From contig QHTT01000049.1 in assembly GCA_003220935.1 (NCBI GenBank), forward strand, positions 1 to 34,681: a DNA stretch of 34,681 nt. Direction: 5' to 3'. Shown piece after piece: positions 23,813 through 31,379 of the stretch. Source of the stretch: Gemmatimonadota bacterium (lineage in GTDB: Bacteria; Gemmatimonadota; Gemmatimonadetes; Gemmatimonadales; GWC2-71-9). Position 1 is the stretch's first letter. Each line of letters starts with the position of its first letter. The notes below the pieces were generated by a model, which worked only from the letters and a program-made list of their open reading frames with translations, was not told where the DNA came from and did not search any database. Both the position numbers and the translations under genes were made by a program.

Positions 23813-25134
23813 TAGGGCGAAACATAAACGACGCCACCCTTCATCACGAAGCGCACACGCTGGAGCTCCGTGATGTCCTTGAGCGGGTCCGCGGACACGG
23901 CGACCAGGTCCGCGTACATTCCGGGCGCGACCGCGCCGAGGTCCGGCTGGCTCAGCAGCTCGGCCGCGAGCGACGTCCCCGACTTGATCGCCTGCAGCGG
24001 GCTCATCCCGTACTGCACGTAGTATTCGAACTCCTTGGCCTGGTTGAGCTCGGTCCAGGGAAAACCGCCCACGTCGGTGCCGAGCACGATCTTCACGCCT
24101 TTCTTGAGGGCGCGAGCCATCGCCTGGCGCTGGTGCTCAACCATCGGACCCCACGGCCCGCCCCGCGGTCCAGCAACGTAGCGTGACACGGTGACGGTAG
24201 GCACCCAGTAAACGCCCTTGGCGACGAGCACATCGATCAGGGAGTCGGTCATCCCGTCGCCGTGTTCGATCGAATTGACCCCGGCCCGCAGCGCCGCGGC
24301 GATCCCATCCGAGCCGATGGCGTGCGCGGCCACACTCCGGCCGAGGCGGTGCGCCTCGTCGACGATCGCCTTTGCCTCTTCATCCGTGAAGTTCACCCAG
24401 CTGTGCAGCACCGAATCCGGCGCCGGCCCGAAGTAGTAGCGCCGGTCGGAGTAGTACTTGATCCAATCGGCCCCGTGCGCGACTTGCTCGCGGACGGCGC
24501 GGCGCGCGTTGTCCACGCCGTCCACCGGCTGCACCCCGTGCGGAAGCTCGAGCTCCCAGTTGTCCGACACGATGGGGTACATGCCGGTGGGGGCCATGGC
24601 GCGGGTGGAGGCAAAGATGCGGGGCCCCGGGATCTCGCCGCGGCTCACGGCGCGCTTCACGTCGACGTCCGCGTACATCGCTCCCTCGGTCTCCAGGTCC
24701 CGGATGGCCGTAAAGCCGTGCTCGAGAGCGATACGCGCGTTGCGCGCCGCGAGGATCGCGCGGTATGGCGTGGATTGGTAGAGCAGCTGCTCGTTGTACG
24801 ACTGGGCGGTGGGATCGCCCTGGAGCAGCAGGTGGGTGTGCGTGTCAATGAACCCCGGCAGGATGGTCATCGGTGAGAGATCGATGACGCGCGCGTTCCG
24901 CCCCTGTCCCTGGACCTGCGCCAGCGGCCCCACCGCCTTGATCCGCTCGCCCTCGACGAGGATACCCACGTTGCTCTGCGGCGCGTCGGCCCGGCCGTCG
25001 ATCAAGCGACCCGCCTTGATGAGCAGCAGCGCAGGCGCTGCTGACGGCCCTGGCGTTTGTGCGAGGGCGGGGGCGAGGGCGGCGGGACTGCAGCAGATGG
25101 CAACGGTGGCAGCACGACTCAGCACGCGGCGCAT
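23812..25134 (-). CDS. Secreted metal-dependent amidohydrolase (imidazolonepropionase/prolidase-like)
   Basis: A 440-residue protein with a signal peptide (1-25, APALAQ). The binuclear amidohydrolase ligands are in order: HxH in FIDTHTHL (His99, His101), carboxylatable Lys226 in WIKYYSD, His271 (AAHAIG), His291 (IEHGDG) and Asp354 (GTDVGG). The short beta-sandwich flanks are present at both ends (LLIKAGRLIDG; GMYADLVAVSADPL). Secreted members hydrolyse Xaa-Pro dipeptides or other small amides, and the substrate here is open. It is the first gene of the long minus-strand run and has an AGGAG ribosome-binding site. A TTGACA on the minus strand (25188-25183) lacks a matching -10. Confidence 0.93.
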   Translation of the reverse strand: MRRVLSRAATVAICCSPAALAPALAQTPGPSAAPALLLIKAGRLIDGRADAPQSNVGILVEGERIKAVGPLAQVQGQGRNARVIDLSPMTILPGFIDTHTHLLLQGDPTAQSYNEQLLYQSTPYRAILAARNARIALEHGFTAIRDLETEGAMYADVDVKRAVSRGEIPGPRIFASTRAMAPTGMYPIVSDNWELELPHGVQPVDGVDNARRAVREQVAHGADWIKYYSDRRYYFGPAPDSVLHSWVNFTDEEAKAIVDEAHRLGRSVAAHAIGSDGIAAALRAGVNSIEHGDGMTDSLIDVLVAKGVYWVPTVTVSRYVAGPRGGPWGPMVEHQRQAMARALKKGVKIVLGTDVGGFPWTELNQAKEFEYYVQYGMSPLQAIKSGTSLAAELLSQPDLGAVAPGMYADLVAVSADPLKDITELQRVRFVMKGGVVYVSP

Positions 25135-25197
25135 CGCCTGCTCCTGGCGGGGGCGAGGCCAATCTCCCCCTCACCGCTGCGCTGTCAAGACATACAT

Positions 25198-25226
25198 TTG
25201 GGAACGATCGCTCAAGAGGATAGATT
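25198..25226 (+). promoter_or_regulatory. Promoter placing transcription start at the acyl-CoA dehydrogenase ATG
   Basis: TTGGGA (25198-25203), exactly 17-nt spacer, TAGATT (25221-25226), then 6 nt to the ATG. Transcription should start on or next to the start codon, giving a leaderless message. The only purine-rich stretch (AGAGGA) lies inside the promoter and too far from the ATG. Confidence 0.5.
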
Positions 25227-25232
25227 CGACCT

Positions 25233-27110
25233 ATGGCCAGCACCGCCCCCCCCACCGCCCCGGAACGCAAGGTCAGCGCCGACGAAGCGCGCGAAGTCGC
25301 GGAAGCGGCCCGAGAGCAGCAATGGGCCGCGCCCAGCTTCGTGCGCGACCTGTTCCTCGGGCGGCTCCGCATGGCGCTGATCGATCCGTACCCCGAGCGG
25401 GACCCGGAGGAGGTCGCGCGCGCGCAGCCGTTTCTCGACAAGCTCGCGCGGTTCGTGCGCGACAACGTCGACTCCGACCGGATCGACCGGGAGGGAGAGA
25501 TCCCCGACGCTGTGATCGCGGGCCTGCGCGACCTGGGAGCGTTCGGCATCAAGATCCCGCGCGAGTACGGCGGGCTGGGCCTGTCGCAGCTCTCGTACAT
25601 GAAAGCGATCGAACTCGTCTCGTCGGTGGACGGTTCGCTCACCGCCCTGCTCTCCGCGCACCAGTCCATCGGCGTGCCGCAGCCGCTCAAGATGTTCGGC
25701 TCGGACGCCCAGAAGCAGAAGTACTTCCCGCGCCTCGCGCGGGGGGCGATCTCGGCGTTCGCGCTCACTGAACCGGGGGTCGGGTCGGACCCCGCTGCCA
25801 TGGAAACGCTGGCCGTGCCCACCCAGGACGGACAGGCGTGGCTCCTGAACGGCGAGAAGCTGTGGTGCACCAACGGCACCAAGGCGGAATTGATGGTGGT
25901 GATGGCGCGCACCCCGTCCAAGGTCGTGAACGGGAAGGAGAAGCGGCAGATCACCGCGTTCATCGTGGAGACGGGCTGGCCGGGCGTCGCGGTCGTGCAC
26001 CGCTGCCACTTCATGGGACTCAAGGCGATCTACAACGGCGTGATCCGCTTCACGAACGTCCGCGTCCCTCAGGAGAACGTCCTGTGGGGCGAGGGGAAGG
26101 GTCTGAAGCTCGCGCTCACGACGCTGAACACCGGCCGGCTCACCCTCCCCATCTCGTCGGTCGCAGCCGGGAAGCGTTGTCTCGAGATCTCGCGGCAATG
26201 GGCGAACGAGCGCGTGCAGTGGGGCCGGGCGATCGGGAAGCACGACGCGATCGCGCAGAAGATCGGCGCCATGGCCGCGAACACGTTCGCGATGGAGGCA
26301 GTGGCGGAGCTGTGCGGCGCGATGGCGGATCGCGGCAGCTACGACATCCGGCTCGAGGCGGCGATCGCGAAGCTGTACAACTCCGAGGCCGGGTGGCGCA
26401 TCATCGACGAGACGGTGCAGATCCGCGGCGGCCGCGGCTACGAAACCGCGGACTCGCTGCGGGCGCGGGGCGAGAAGCCCGTGCCGGTGGAGCGCATCAT
26501 GCGCGACTTCCGGATCAACCTGATCTTCGAAGGCTCGAGCGAGATCATGCACCTGTTCATCGCCCGCGAGGCAGTGGATAAGCACCTCCAGGTCGCGGGC
26601 GACGTCGTGATGCCGGGCAAGGGCGTCAGCCAGCGGCTGCGCGGCCTGGTCCGGGCAGCGCTGTTCTACGGCTGGTGGTACCCGTCACGCTGGCTCGGTT
26701 GGGGCTTCTGGCCGAAGTACGCGGCGTTCGGCCCGCTGGCCAAGCACGTGCGCTACGTCGACCGTAACGCCCGCCGGCTCGCGCGTGGCGTGTTCCACGC
26801 CATGCTACGGTTCGGCCCCAAGCTCGAATACCGGCAGGCCGTGCTGTTCCGCCTGGTCGACGTGGGCGGGGAGCTGTTCGCGATGGCCGCCACCTGCGCA
26901 CGGGCGCAGTGGCTGCTGCGCCAGGACGCCGCCACCGGGAAGCGGGCCGTGGCGCTCGCGGACCTGTTCTGTCGCGAGGCGCGCGGACGCATCCAGGGCA
27001 AGTTCAAGCAGCTGTGGCGGAACGCCGATGTGGAGGGGTACCGGGTCGCCCAAGATGTGCTGCGGGGCGAGCATCGGTGGCTGGAGCAGGGGATGGTGGA
27101 GCTGGAGTAA
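25233..27110 (+). CDS. Acyl-CoA dehydrogenase, VLCAD-like with C-terminal extension
   Basis: A 625-residue FAD enzyme catalysing the first, alpha-beta dehydrogenation of acyl-CoA in beta-oxidation. The dehydrogenase core (about 60-450) has FALTEPGVGSD (176-186), NGEKLWCTNG (206-215), and QIRGGRGY. Glu433 in LIFEGSSEIMHLF sits at the MCAD-type catalytic base position. About 170 further residues follow (WWYPSRWLGWGFWPKYAAF, then helices). This matches VLCAD/ACAD9-type proteins, whose extra C-terminal domain binds membranes and mediates dimerisation. It stands alone on the plus strand, divergent from the long minus-strand run. No electron-transfer flavoprotein gene lies nearby. Its stop lies about 9 bp from the convergent neighbour's stop. 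Confidence 0.93.
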   Translation: MASTAPPTAPERKVSADEAREVAEAAREQQWAAPSFVRDLFLGRLRMALIDPYPERDPEEVARAQPFLDKLARFVRDNVDSDRIDREGEIPDAVIAGLRDLGAFGIKIPREYGGLGLSQLSYMKAIELVSSVDGSLTALLSAHQSIGVPQPLKMFGSDAQKQKYFPRLARGAISAFALTEPGVGSDPAAMETLAVPTQDGQAWLLNGEKLWCTNGTKAELMVVMARTPSKVVNGKEKRQITAFIVETGWPGVAVVHRCHFMGLKAIYNGVIRFTNVRVPQENVLWGEGKGLKLALTTLNTGRLTLPISSVAAGKRCLEISRQWANERVQWGRAIGKHDAIAQKIGAMAANTFAMEAVAELCGAMADRGSYDIRLEAAIAKLYNSEAGWRIIDETVQIRGGRGYETADSLRARGEKPVPVERIMRDFRINLIFEGSSEIMHLFIAREAVDKHLQVAGDVVMPGKGVSQRLRGLVRAALFYGWWYPSRWLGWGFWPKYAAFGPLAKHVRYVDRNARRLARGVFHAMLRFGPKLEYRQAVLFRLVDVGGELFAMAATCARAQWLLRQDAATGKRAVALADLFCREARGRIQGKFKQLWRNADVEGYRVAQDVLRGEHRWLEQGMVELE

Positions 27111-27119
27111 GGCGACGCC

Positions 27120-27782
27120 TTACGCCGCTTGATGCGCAATCATGATTGACCGCAGTCGTTCGGGCGTCTCTCCCGTCATGTCGCCGTACGGCGAGGGATG
27201 TCCTGTGCTCTCCACGACCACGCTCGGGCAGACGACTTCGTAGGAGCGCGCGCGGATGCGGTCCGCGGCCGTCTGGGTCGCGACCGGCGTGGCGATGACG
27301 ACCTGCTTCGCGCCGAGCTGTTCCGCCGCCTTCGCCGCCGCGAGCACCTTCCATGGGTAGACCACCTGACCGTCCACAATGACGGCGACCTTCCCGGCAA
27401 GCGTCTTCACTGGTCGCTGCGTGCGGTACAGGATGAGATCCTGAGAGACGCGGGCGCGGGACTCGTCGATCGCCGATGCCAGCTTGTCCAGCAGCGCTCC
27501 ACTCGGCTGGAAGTCGGGGTCCATCTCGGACGGGACGGACTCGGCGATCGCCCCGATCGGCGCGAGATTCGAGCCGAGCTTGATGAAGGCGGCGACCAGC
27601 ACGTCGAACTGGGCCCCCATCGCTTTGGCGGCGTTGGCGGCGATCTCCACGCCCTCGGGCGTGATCCCGAGCAGCAGGCACCCGATGTAGCCGCGGGCGG
27701 CGAGCTGTTGGCCCAGCAGAGCGCCCGCTGCCCCCCGCGTGGGGTAGAGGCTGGCGCGTTTGGGAGGTGCGGGGTGGGTCAT
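27120..27782 (-). CDS. Phosphoribosyltransferase-like protein with degenerate PRPP motif
   Basis: A 220-residue cytoplasmic protein resembling stand-alone type I phosphoribosyltransferases of the ComF/dienelactone-associated group. It has RGAAGALLGQQLAARG, a flexible-loop region (FDVLVAAFIKLGSNLAPIGA) and LAGKVAVIVDGQVVYPWKVL, then AAEQLGAKQVVIATPVA. The PRPP loop normally reads VDDGIATGAT. Here it is VDGQVVYPWK, lacking the second Asp and the Gly-Ala-Thr-Gly. Binding of PRPP is therefore doubtful, and an altered ligand or a regulatory role is possible. The ATG at 27782 is preferred to a TTG at 27794. A TATCTT hexamer ends 10 nt upstream and no ribosome-binding site is seen. Confidence 0.75.
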   Translation of the reverse strand: MTHPAPPKRASLYPTRGAAGALLGQQLAARGYIGCLLLGITPEGVEIAANAAKAMGAQFDVLVAAFIKLGSNLAPIGAIAESVPSEMDPDFQPSGALLDKLASAIDESRARVSQDLILYRTQRPVKTLAGKVAVIVDGQVVYPWKVLAAAKAAEQLGAKQVVIATPVATQTAADRIRARSYEVVCPSVVVESTGHPSPYGDMTGETPERLRSIMIAHQAA

Positions 27783-27805
27783 CGGTGACGCCAAGATACA
27801 GCGGC

Positions 27806-27898
27806 GGGGAAGGACGGGGAAAGACGGGGAAGGTCGCGGCGATCCGAGCCGCCTTCTCCACCTTCCCCGTCCTTCCCCGTCTTCCCCCGTCCTTCTGT
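27806..27898. repeat. Facing inverted arrays of the 10-bp unit GGGGAAGGAC
   Basis: The left array is three units (27806-27835). The right array is the same unit on the other strand (27859-27898, about four units, the outermost partial). The spacer is 23 nt. The innermost unit on each side is a variant (GGGGAAGGTC and GGGGAAGGTG). It lies in the divergent promoter region of citrate synthase and the phosphoribosyltransferase-like gene and would fold into a long hairpin. Confidence 0.8.
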
Positions 27899-27986
27899 GA
27901 TTATCTTTCCCCCGCCAAAATCCAGGACGCCTCGCCTGCCCCAGGACACCCTCCCCGTCGTCGACAACCGGACGCGGGGCTCATGA
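27897..27986 (+). pseudogene. Displaced N-terminal coding remnant of citrate synthase
   Basis: This 29-codon frame (GTG start) contains LPQDTLPVVDNRTR, which resembles the usual opening of type II citrate synthases (DTLTVxDNRTG). It then hits TGA, which overlaps the ATG of the downstream gene (ATGA). The roughly 25-30 residues that normally link DNRTG to GLMTYDPGF are absent and the frame is shifted. It may be a deletion scar, or it may act as a coupled upstream ORF. Confidence 0.5.
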
Positions 27987-29143
27987 CGTACGATCCGGGG
28001 TTTGTCAACACGGCGGCGTGCCGCAGCGCCATCTGCTACATCGACGGTGACAAGGGTATCCTGCGCTATCGCGGGTATCCGATCGAACAGCTCGCCGAAA
28101 AGAGCACGTTCCTGGAGACCGCGTACCTGCTGCTGCACGGGGAGCTCCCGTCCGCCGCGGAGCTTGATGCGTGGGTCTTCAACGTCACGCATCACACGAT
28201 CGTCCACGAGAGTATCAAGAAATTCATCGACGGCTTCCACCACGACGCACATCCGATGGGGATGTTTGTGAGCGCGGTGGCCGCGCTCTCGACCTTCTAC
28301 CCCGAGGCCAAGCACATCCAGGACGAGACGTCGCGATGGAACCAGATCTTCCGGTTGATCGCCAAGGCGCCGACGCTCGCGGCGTTCGCCCACCGGCACT
28401 CGGTGGGGATGCCGTACGCCTACCCGGACAACGACTTGAGCTATGCGGGCAATTTCCTGAACATGATGTTCAAAGCCACCGAGGTGAAATACACGCCCAA
28501 CAAGATGCTGGAGCACGCGCTGGACGTGCTGTTCATCCTGCACGCCGATCACGAGCAGAACTGCTCGACCAGCGCGATGCGCGGCGTCGGCTCGTCGCAC
28601 GCCGACCCCTATTCGGCGATGGCGGCGGCGGCGGCGGCGCTGTACGGCCCGCTGCACGGCGGGGCCAACGAGGAAGTGCTGCGCATGCTGCGGGAGATCG
28701 GCTCGAAAGACCACGTTCCGGCCTACATCGAGCGCGTGAAGCGGGGGGAGTTCCGCCTGATGGGATTCGGCCACCGCGTCTACAAGAACCACGACCCGCG
28801 CGCCAAGATCATCAAGCGCGTGGCGGACGAGGTGTTCGACGTCACCGGCAAGAACCCGCTGATCGACATTGCGGTCGAGCTGGAGCGCATTGCGCTCCAG
28901 GACGATTACTTCGTGTCGCGCAAGCTTTATCCGAATGTGGACTTCTATTCGGGGATCATCTACGAGGCGATGAAGTTCCCGATCGACATGTTCCCGGTGT
29001 TGTTTGCCATCGGTCGCACGCCGGGATGGCTCGCCCAGTGGCAGGAGATGCTGCTCGACAAAGAGCAACGCATCGCCCGGCCGCGCCAGGTCTACACGGG
29101 TGCCCAGAAGCGAGACTACCTCCCGATAGAAAAGAGAGGCTAA
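27983..29143 (+). CDS. gltA: Citrate synthase (type II), N-terminally shortened
   Basis: It condenses acetyl-CoA and oxaloacetate to citrate at the entry of the TCA cycle. A 386-residue protein is predicted from the ATG at 27983 (MTYDPGFVNTAACRSA). All catalytic residues are present: His225 in YGPLHGGANE, His264 in GFGHRVYKN and Asp320 in YPNVDFYSG, equivalent to E. coli His264, His305 and Asp362. The C-terminus is complete (ARPRQVYTGAQKRDYLP). What is missing is the N-terminal beta segment of about 40 residues that precedes this point in GltA. Part of it survives out of frame just upstream. The frame is open upstream to 27767, but that stretch translates the inverted repeat and is not plausible protein. 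The catalytic core looks under selection, so the gene is probably functional or only recently altered. Confidence 0.9.
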   Translation: MTYDPGFVNTAACRSAICYIDGDKGILRYRGYPIEQLAEKSTFLETAYLLLHGELPSAAELDAWVFNVTHHTIVHESIKKFIDGFHHDAHPMGMFVSAVAALSTFYPEAKHIQDETSRWNQIFRLIAKAPTLAAFAHRHSVGMPYAYPDNDLSYAGNFLNMMFKATEVKYTPNKMLEHALDVLFILHADHEQNCSTSAMRGVGSSHADPYSAMAAAAAALYGPLHGGANEEVLRMLREIGSKDHVPAYIERVKRGEFRLMGFGHRVYKNHDPRAKIIKRVADEVFDVTGKNPLIDIAVELERIALQDDYFVSRKLYPNVDFYSGIIYEAMKFPIDMFPVLFAIGRTPGWLAQWQEMLLDKEQRIARPRQVYTGAQKRDYLPIEKRG

Positions 29144-29146
29144 GAG

Positions 29147-29239
29147 CGTCACGCGACGACGTCGCGCAGAGGCGTCGAGCGAATACGTCACTGCGAGACA
29201 CCTTTGCGTGACGTTTTTGCGTGACGCCTCTGCGTGACG
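29147..29239. repeat. Facing inverted arrays of a 13-bp unit (CGTCACGCAGAGG)
   Basis: Left array: CGT at 29147, 29160, 29173 and 29186, exactly 13 bp apart. Right array, opposite strand: ACG at 29211, 29224 and 29237, again 13 bp apart. The two nearly touch. It begins 4 nt after the citrate synthase stop and ends 10 nt before the convergent helicase gene's stop, so it may act as a bidirectional terminator hairpin. The same unit recurs at 30655-30789. Confidence 0.85.
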
Positions 29240-29249
29240 CTTCTTTTGG

Positions 29250-30470
29250 TTAACGCCGCCGCCGTCCACCTACCCGAGCCCGCACCGATCGCGCCGGGCG
29301 AACGACGTCGGTCTGAGCGAGTTTCGGCTGCAGCGGCGCGATCGAGGGCTCGAAGCCGGGAATGACTTCCCGCGGGAACGTCTGGCCGATCAGTTTCTCG
29401 ATGTCTCCCATCAAGAGCCATTCGTCGGGCGAGATGAGCGTGAGCGCGAGCCCCCGCGCCCCGGCCCGCGCCGTGCGGCCCACCCGGTGCACGTACACTT
29501 CGGGATCGTTGGGCACGTCGAAGTTCACGACCATGCGGATCCCGTCGACGTCGATGCCGCGGGCCGCGATGTCGGTCGCGACGAGCACATCGGCCGCACC
29601 ACTCCGGAACGCGTCGAGCGTCCGGGTGCGGTGGCTCTGCGCCTTGTCGCCGTGGATCGCGTGGGCGGGGATCCCCTCCTTGCGCAAGAAGGTTACCAGC
29701 TTGTCCGCGCCGTACTTGGTGCGCGTGAAAACGAGCGTCTGACCGGCGGGCTTCGCCAGCAGGATCTTCGCTAACACGCCGCGCTTCTGGAGCTTGTCCA
29801 CCGCGACGATCACGTGCTCGATCCCCTCGGCGGGCGTAGCGCGCCGGCCGATCTCGACCGAGGCGTGGCCGTCGAGCGCCCGGCGCGCCAGCGCATCCAC
29901 CTCAGGCGACACGGTGGCCGAAAACAGCATCGTCTGGCGCTGCTCGGGGAGCGCGGCGAGGATGCGGCGCACGTCGGGGGCGAACCCCATGTCCAGCATG
30001 CGGTCGGCCTCGTCCAGCACCAGCACCTCGAGGCGGGAGAAATCGACGTGGCCGCGCTCCATGTGGTCGAGCAGCCGGCCGGGCGTCGCGACGACGATGT
30101 CCGCGCCGTGGCGCAGCGCCCTGGTCTGGGGCTCCATCCCGACGCCGCCGTACACCGCGGCGGCCGTCACGCCGCGGACATGGCGCCCGTAGGCGCGCGC
30201 GCTCTGGAGCACCTGCTCGGCGAGCTCGCGCGTGGGGACGAGGATCAAGGCCCGCAGCACGTGTTTCGGGTCGCCGTTGGCGAGCCGCTGCAGGATCGGC
30301 AGCATGAACGCAGCGGTCTTGCCGGTACCGGTCTGCGCCGAGCCGATGAGATCGCGGCCTGCCAGCGCGAGCGGAATCGCTTCCTGCTGGATGGGAGTGG
30401 GCTGCTCGTAGCCTTCTTCGGCTACCGCACGCAGCAGCTCGGGCGCGAGCCCGAGGGATGTAAATGGCAT
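29250..30470 (-). CDS. DEAD-box ATP-dependent RNA helicase (RhlE/CsdA-like)
   Basis: A 406-residue helicase that unwinds structured RNA in ribosome assembly or cold-shock translation. Q-motif [10 protein letters not shown] (20-29), motif I AQTGTGKT (45-52), [20 protein letters not shown] (153-156), SAT (184-186), [12 protein letters not shown] and [10 protein letters not shown] (328-337) are all present. The C-terminal tail of about 45 residues is basic and ends GGRRRR, as in RNA-binding tails. The start at 30470 (MPFTSLGL) is preferred to one 13 codons upstream because AAGGAAGAG lies just before it. Its neighbours are rpsU and cspA on the other strand, which fits a cold-adaptation role. Arrays of the same 13-bp repeat lie on both sides of the gene. 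Confidence 0.94.
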   Translation of the reverse strand: MPFTSLGLAPELLRAVAEEGYEQPTPIQQEAIPLALAGRDLIGSAQTGTGKTAAFMLPILQRLANGDPKHVLRALILVPTRELAEQVLQSARAYGRHVRGVTAAAVYGGVGMEPQTRALRHGADIVVATPGRLLDHMERGHVDFSRLEVLVLDEADRMLDMGFAPDVRRILAALPEQRQTMLFSATVSPEVDALARRALDGHASVEIGRRATPAEGIEHVIVAVDKLQKRGVLAKILLAKPAGQTLVFTRTKYGADKLVTFLRKEGIPAHAIHGDKAQSHRTRTLDAFRSGAADVLVATDIAARGIDVDGIRMVVNFDVPNDPEVYVHRVGRTARAGARGLALTLISPDEWLLMGDIEKLIGQTFPREVIPGFEPSIAPLQPKLAQTDVVRPARSVRARVGGRRRR

Positions 30471-30654
30471 TGCTGAAATCTCTTCCTTTCCGGAAGCACA
30501 CACACGCACGCCGCCAGCGGCCCATTGCCGCTGTGCTGCAGCGTCACTCTCGTTTTGAACCTGGGGAATGAGACCGGGCGTGTGTTCAGCGCCGGAACCC
30601 GCTCCTGAGCGGGACCGTCCTACGGAAGGATGCCAGCTCTTGGTTCGCGAGAAG
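30471..30654. other. Leader region of the helicase gene
   Basis: No coding sequence. It contains the helicase ribosome-binding site, an alternating CACACACACGCACG stretch (30487-30500) and a 6-bp hairpin (CAGCGG 30515-30520 with CCGCTG 30528-30533) in the presumed 5' leader. I find no convincing promoter. Confidence 0.35.
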
Positions 30655-30789
30655 CGTAACTACGTCGCGCAGAAGCGTCAAGTGACGGCGTAGCACAGAA
30701 ACGTCACGCGAAATCGTAAGGCCTTCGCCTGTTACGCCTTCGCGTGACGTCGTCGCGCGACGCCTTTCGTGCTACGCCTCTGCTTGACG
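30655..30789. repeat. Long facing inverted arrays of the 13-bp CGT(C/A)... unit
   Basis: Left array: CGT at 30655, 30663, 30676, 30689, 30702 and 30715 (13-bp steps after the first). Right array, opposite strand: ACG at 30734, 30747, 30760, 30774 and 30787 (13 bp, one 14). Moving inward, both arms carry units in a similar order (CGTCAAG, CGTAGCAC, CGTCACGCGAA, CGTAA), so the arms are homologous and could form a hairpin of about 60 bp. It separates the helicase gene from the rpsU promoter. Confidence 0.85.
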
Positions 30790-30803
30790 GTTTCGGCTGT
30801 TCC

Positions 30804-30832
30804 TTGACAAATCCGGGCCCCCCAGCGATGTT
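30804..30832 (+). promoter_or_regulatory. Candidate rpsU-cspA promoter
   Basis: TTGACA (30804-30809), 17-nt spacer, GATGTT (30827-30832). The -35 is perfect and the -10 is weak. It would give a leader of about 90 nt for rpsU, containing the hairpin at 30864-30892. Confidence 0.45.
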
Positions 30833-30863
30833 CCGGCGCGCGATACGAACCAGAGACCGTTCC

Positions 30864-30892
30864 GAGGACCTGGGCTACCGCCCGTGGTCCTC
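30864..30892 (+). promoter_or_regulatory. Strong hairpin in the rpsU leader
   Basis: GAGGACC (30864-30870) pairs with GGTCCTC (30886-30892). An inner GGGC (30872-30875) pairs with GCCC (30880-30883) around the tetraloop TACC. It lies about 40 nt upstream of the rpsU start and could be a protein-binding or temperature-responsive leader element. Confidence 0.5.
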
Positions 30893-30931
30893 TCATCGTT
30901 TCTGGCGGACTCCCGCGCGGAGAGAGGCCGG

Positions 30932-31129
30932 ATGGAAGTGACGCTGGGCGACAACGACCGACTGGACTACGTCCTGAAGAAGTTCCGCCGCCAGATCACC
31001 AGAGCCGGACTATTCCAAGACATGAAGCGCAAACGGTTCTACGAGAGTCCGAGCGCCCAACGGCGGCGGAAGGATAAGGCCGCGGCACGCCGCAAGGTGA
31101 AGTCCGCGCGCCGCCGCGAACACCATTAG
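30932..31129 (+). CDS. rpsU: 30S ribosomal protein S21
   Basis: A 65-residue small-subunit protein that binds near the 3' end of 16S rRNA and helps mRNA pairing at initiation. [32 protein letters not shown] and a long basic helical tail are diagnostic. The start MEVTLGDN follows a GAGAGAGG ribosome-binding site; the frame continues 16 codons upstream without sense. It is followed after 16 bp by a cold-shock gene, and both probably share one promoter and one terminator. Confidence 0.95.
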   Translation: MEVTLGDNDRLDYVLKKFRRQITRAGLFQDMKRKRFYESPSAQRRRKDKAAARRKVKSARRREHH

Positions 31130-31145
31130 ATCAGGAGTTCAGCAG

Positions 31146-31355
31146 ATGGCACGCATTACCGGTATCGTGAAGTGGTTCAACGACGCGAAGGGTTTCGGCT
31201 TCATCACACCCGAGAACGGCGAGAAGGACTGCTTCGTTCACCACACCGCGATCCAGGCGGACGGGTTCAAGACGCTGGCCGAGGGCCAGCGTGTTGAGTT
31301 CGATGTCGTCCAGGGCCAGAAGGGGCCGGCGGCGCAGAACGTCGTCAAGCTCTAA
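31146..31355 (+). CDS. Cold-shock protein (CspA family)
   Basis: A 69-residue single cold-shock domain: [20 protein letters not shown] with RNP1 KGFGFI, then RNP2-like DCFVHHTAI. The usual Ile/Val before Phe in RNP2 is Cys here (DCFVH). It is an RNA chaperone binding single-stranded nucleic acid. AGGAG lies about 10 nt before the ATG. It is placed directly after rpsU and ends before a good bidirectional hairpin terminator. Confidence 0.96.
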   Translation: MARITGIVKWFNDAKGFGFITPENGEKDCFVHHTAIQADGFKTLAEGQRVEFDVVQGQKGPAAQNVVKL

Positions 31356-31379
31356 GCGCAGGGCGGTCCCGCCAACACC

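Noticed and set aside
21143..23815. 890-codon plus-strand frame opposite the PIG-L gene
   Set aside because: No recognisable domain and a typical high-GC antisense composition; the minus strand has the AHPDDE enzyme.
27767..27982. Upstream extension of citrate synthase to the GTG at 27767
   Set aside because: The extra 72 codons translate the 10-bp inverted repeat and do not resemble any citrate synthase N-terminus.
27779..29269. 496-codon minus-strand frame opposite citrate synthase
   Set aside because: Arg/Val/His-rich shadow of a strongly conserved gene.
29147..30789. CRISPR array
   Set aside because: Units are 13 bp, contiguous and inverted in two halves, with no unique spacers and no cas genes.
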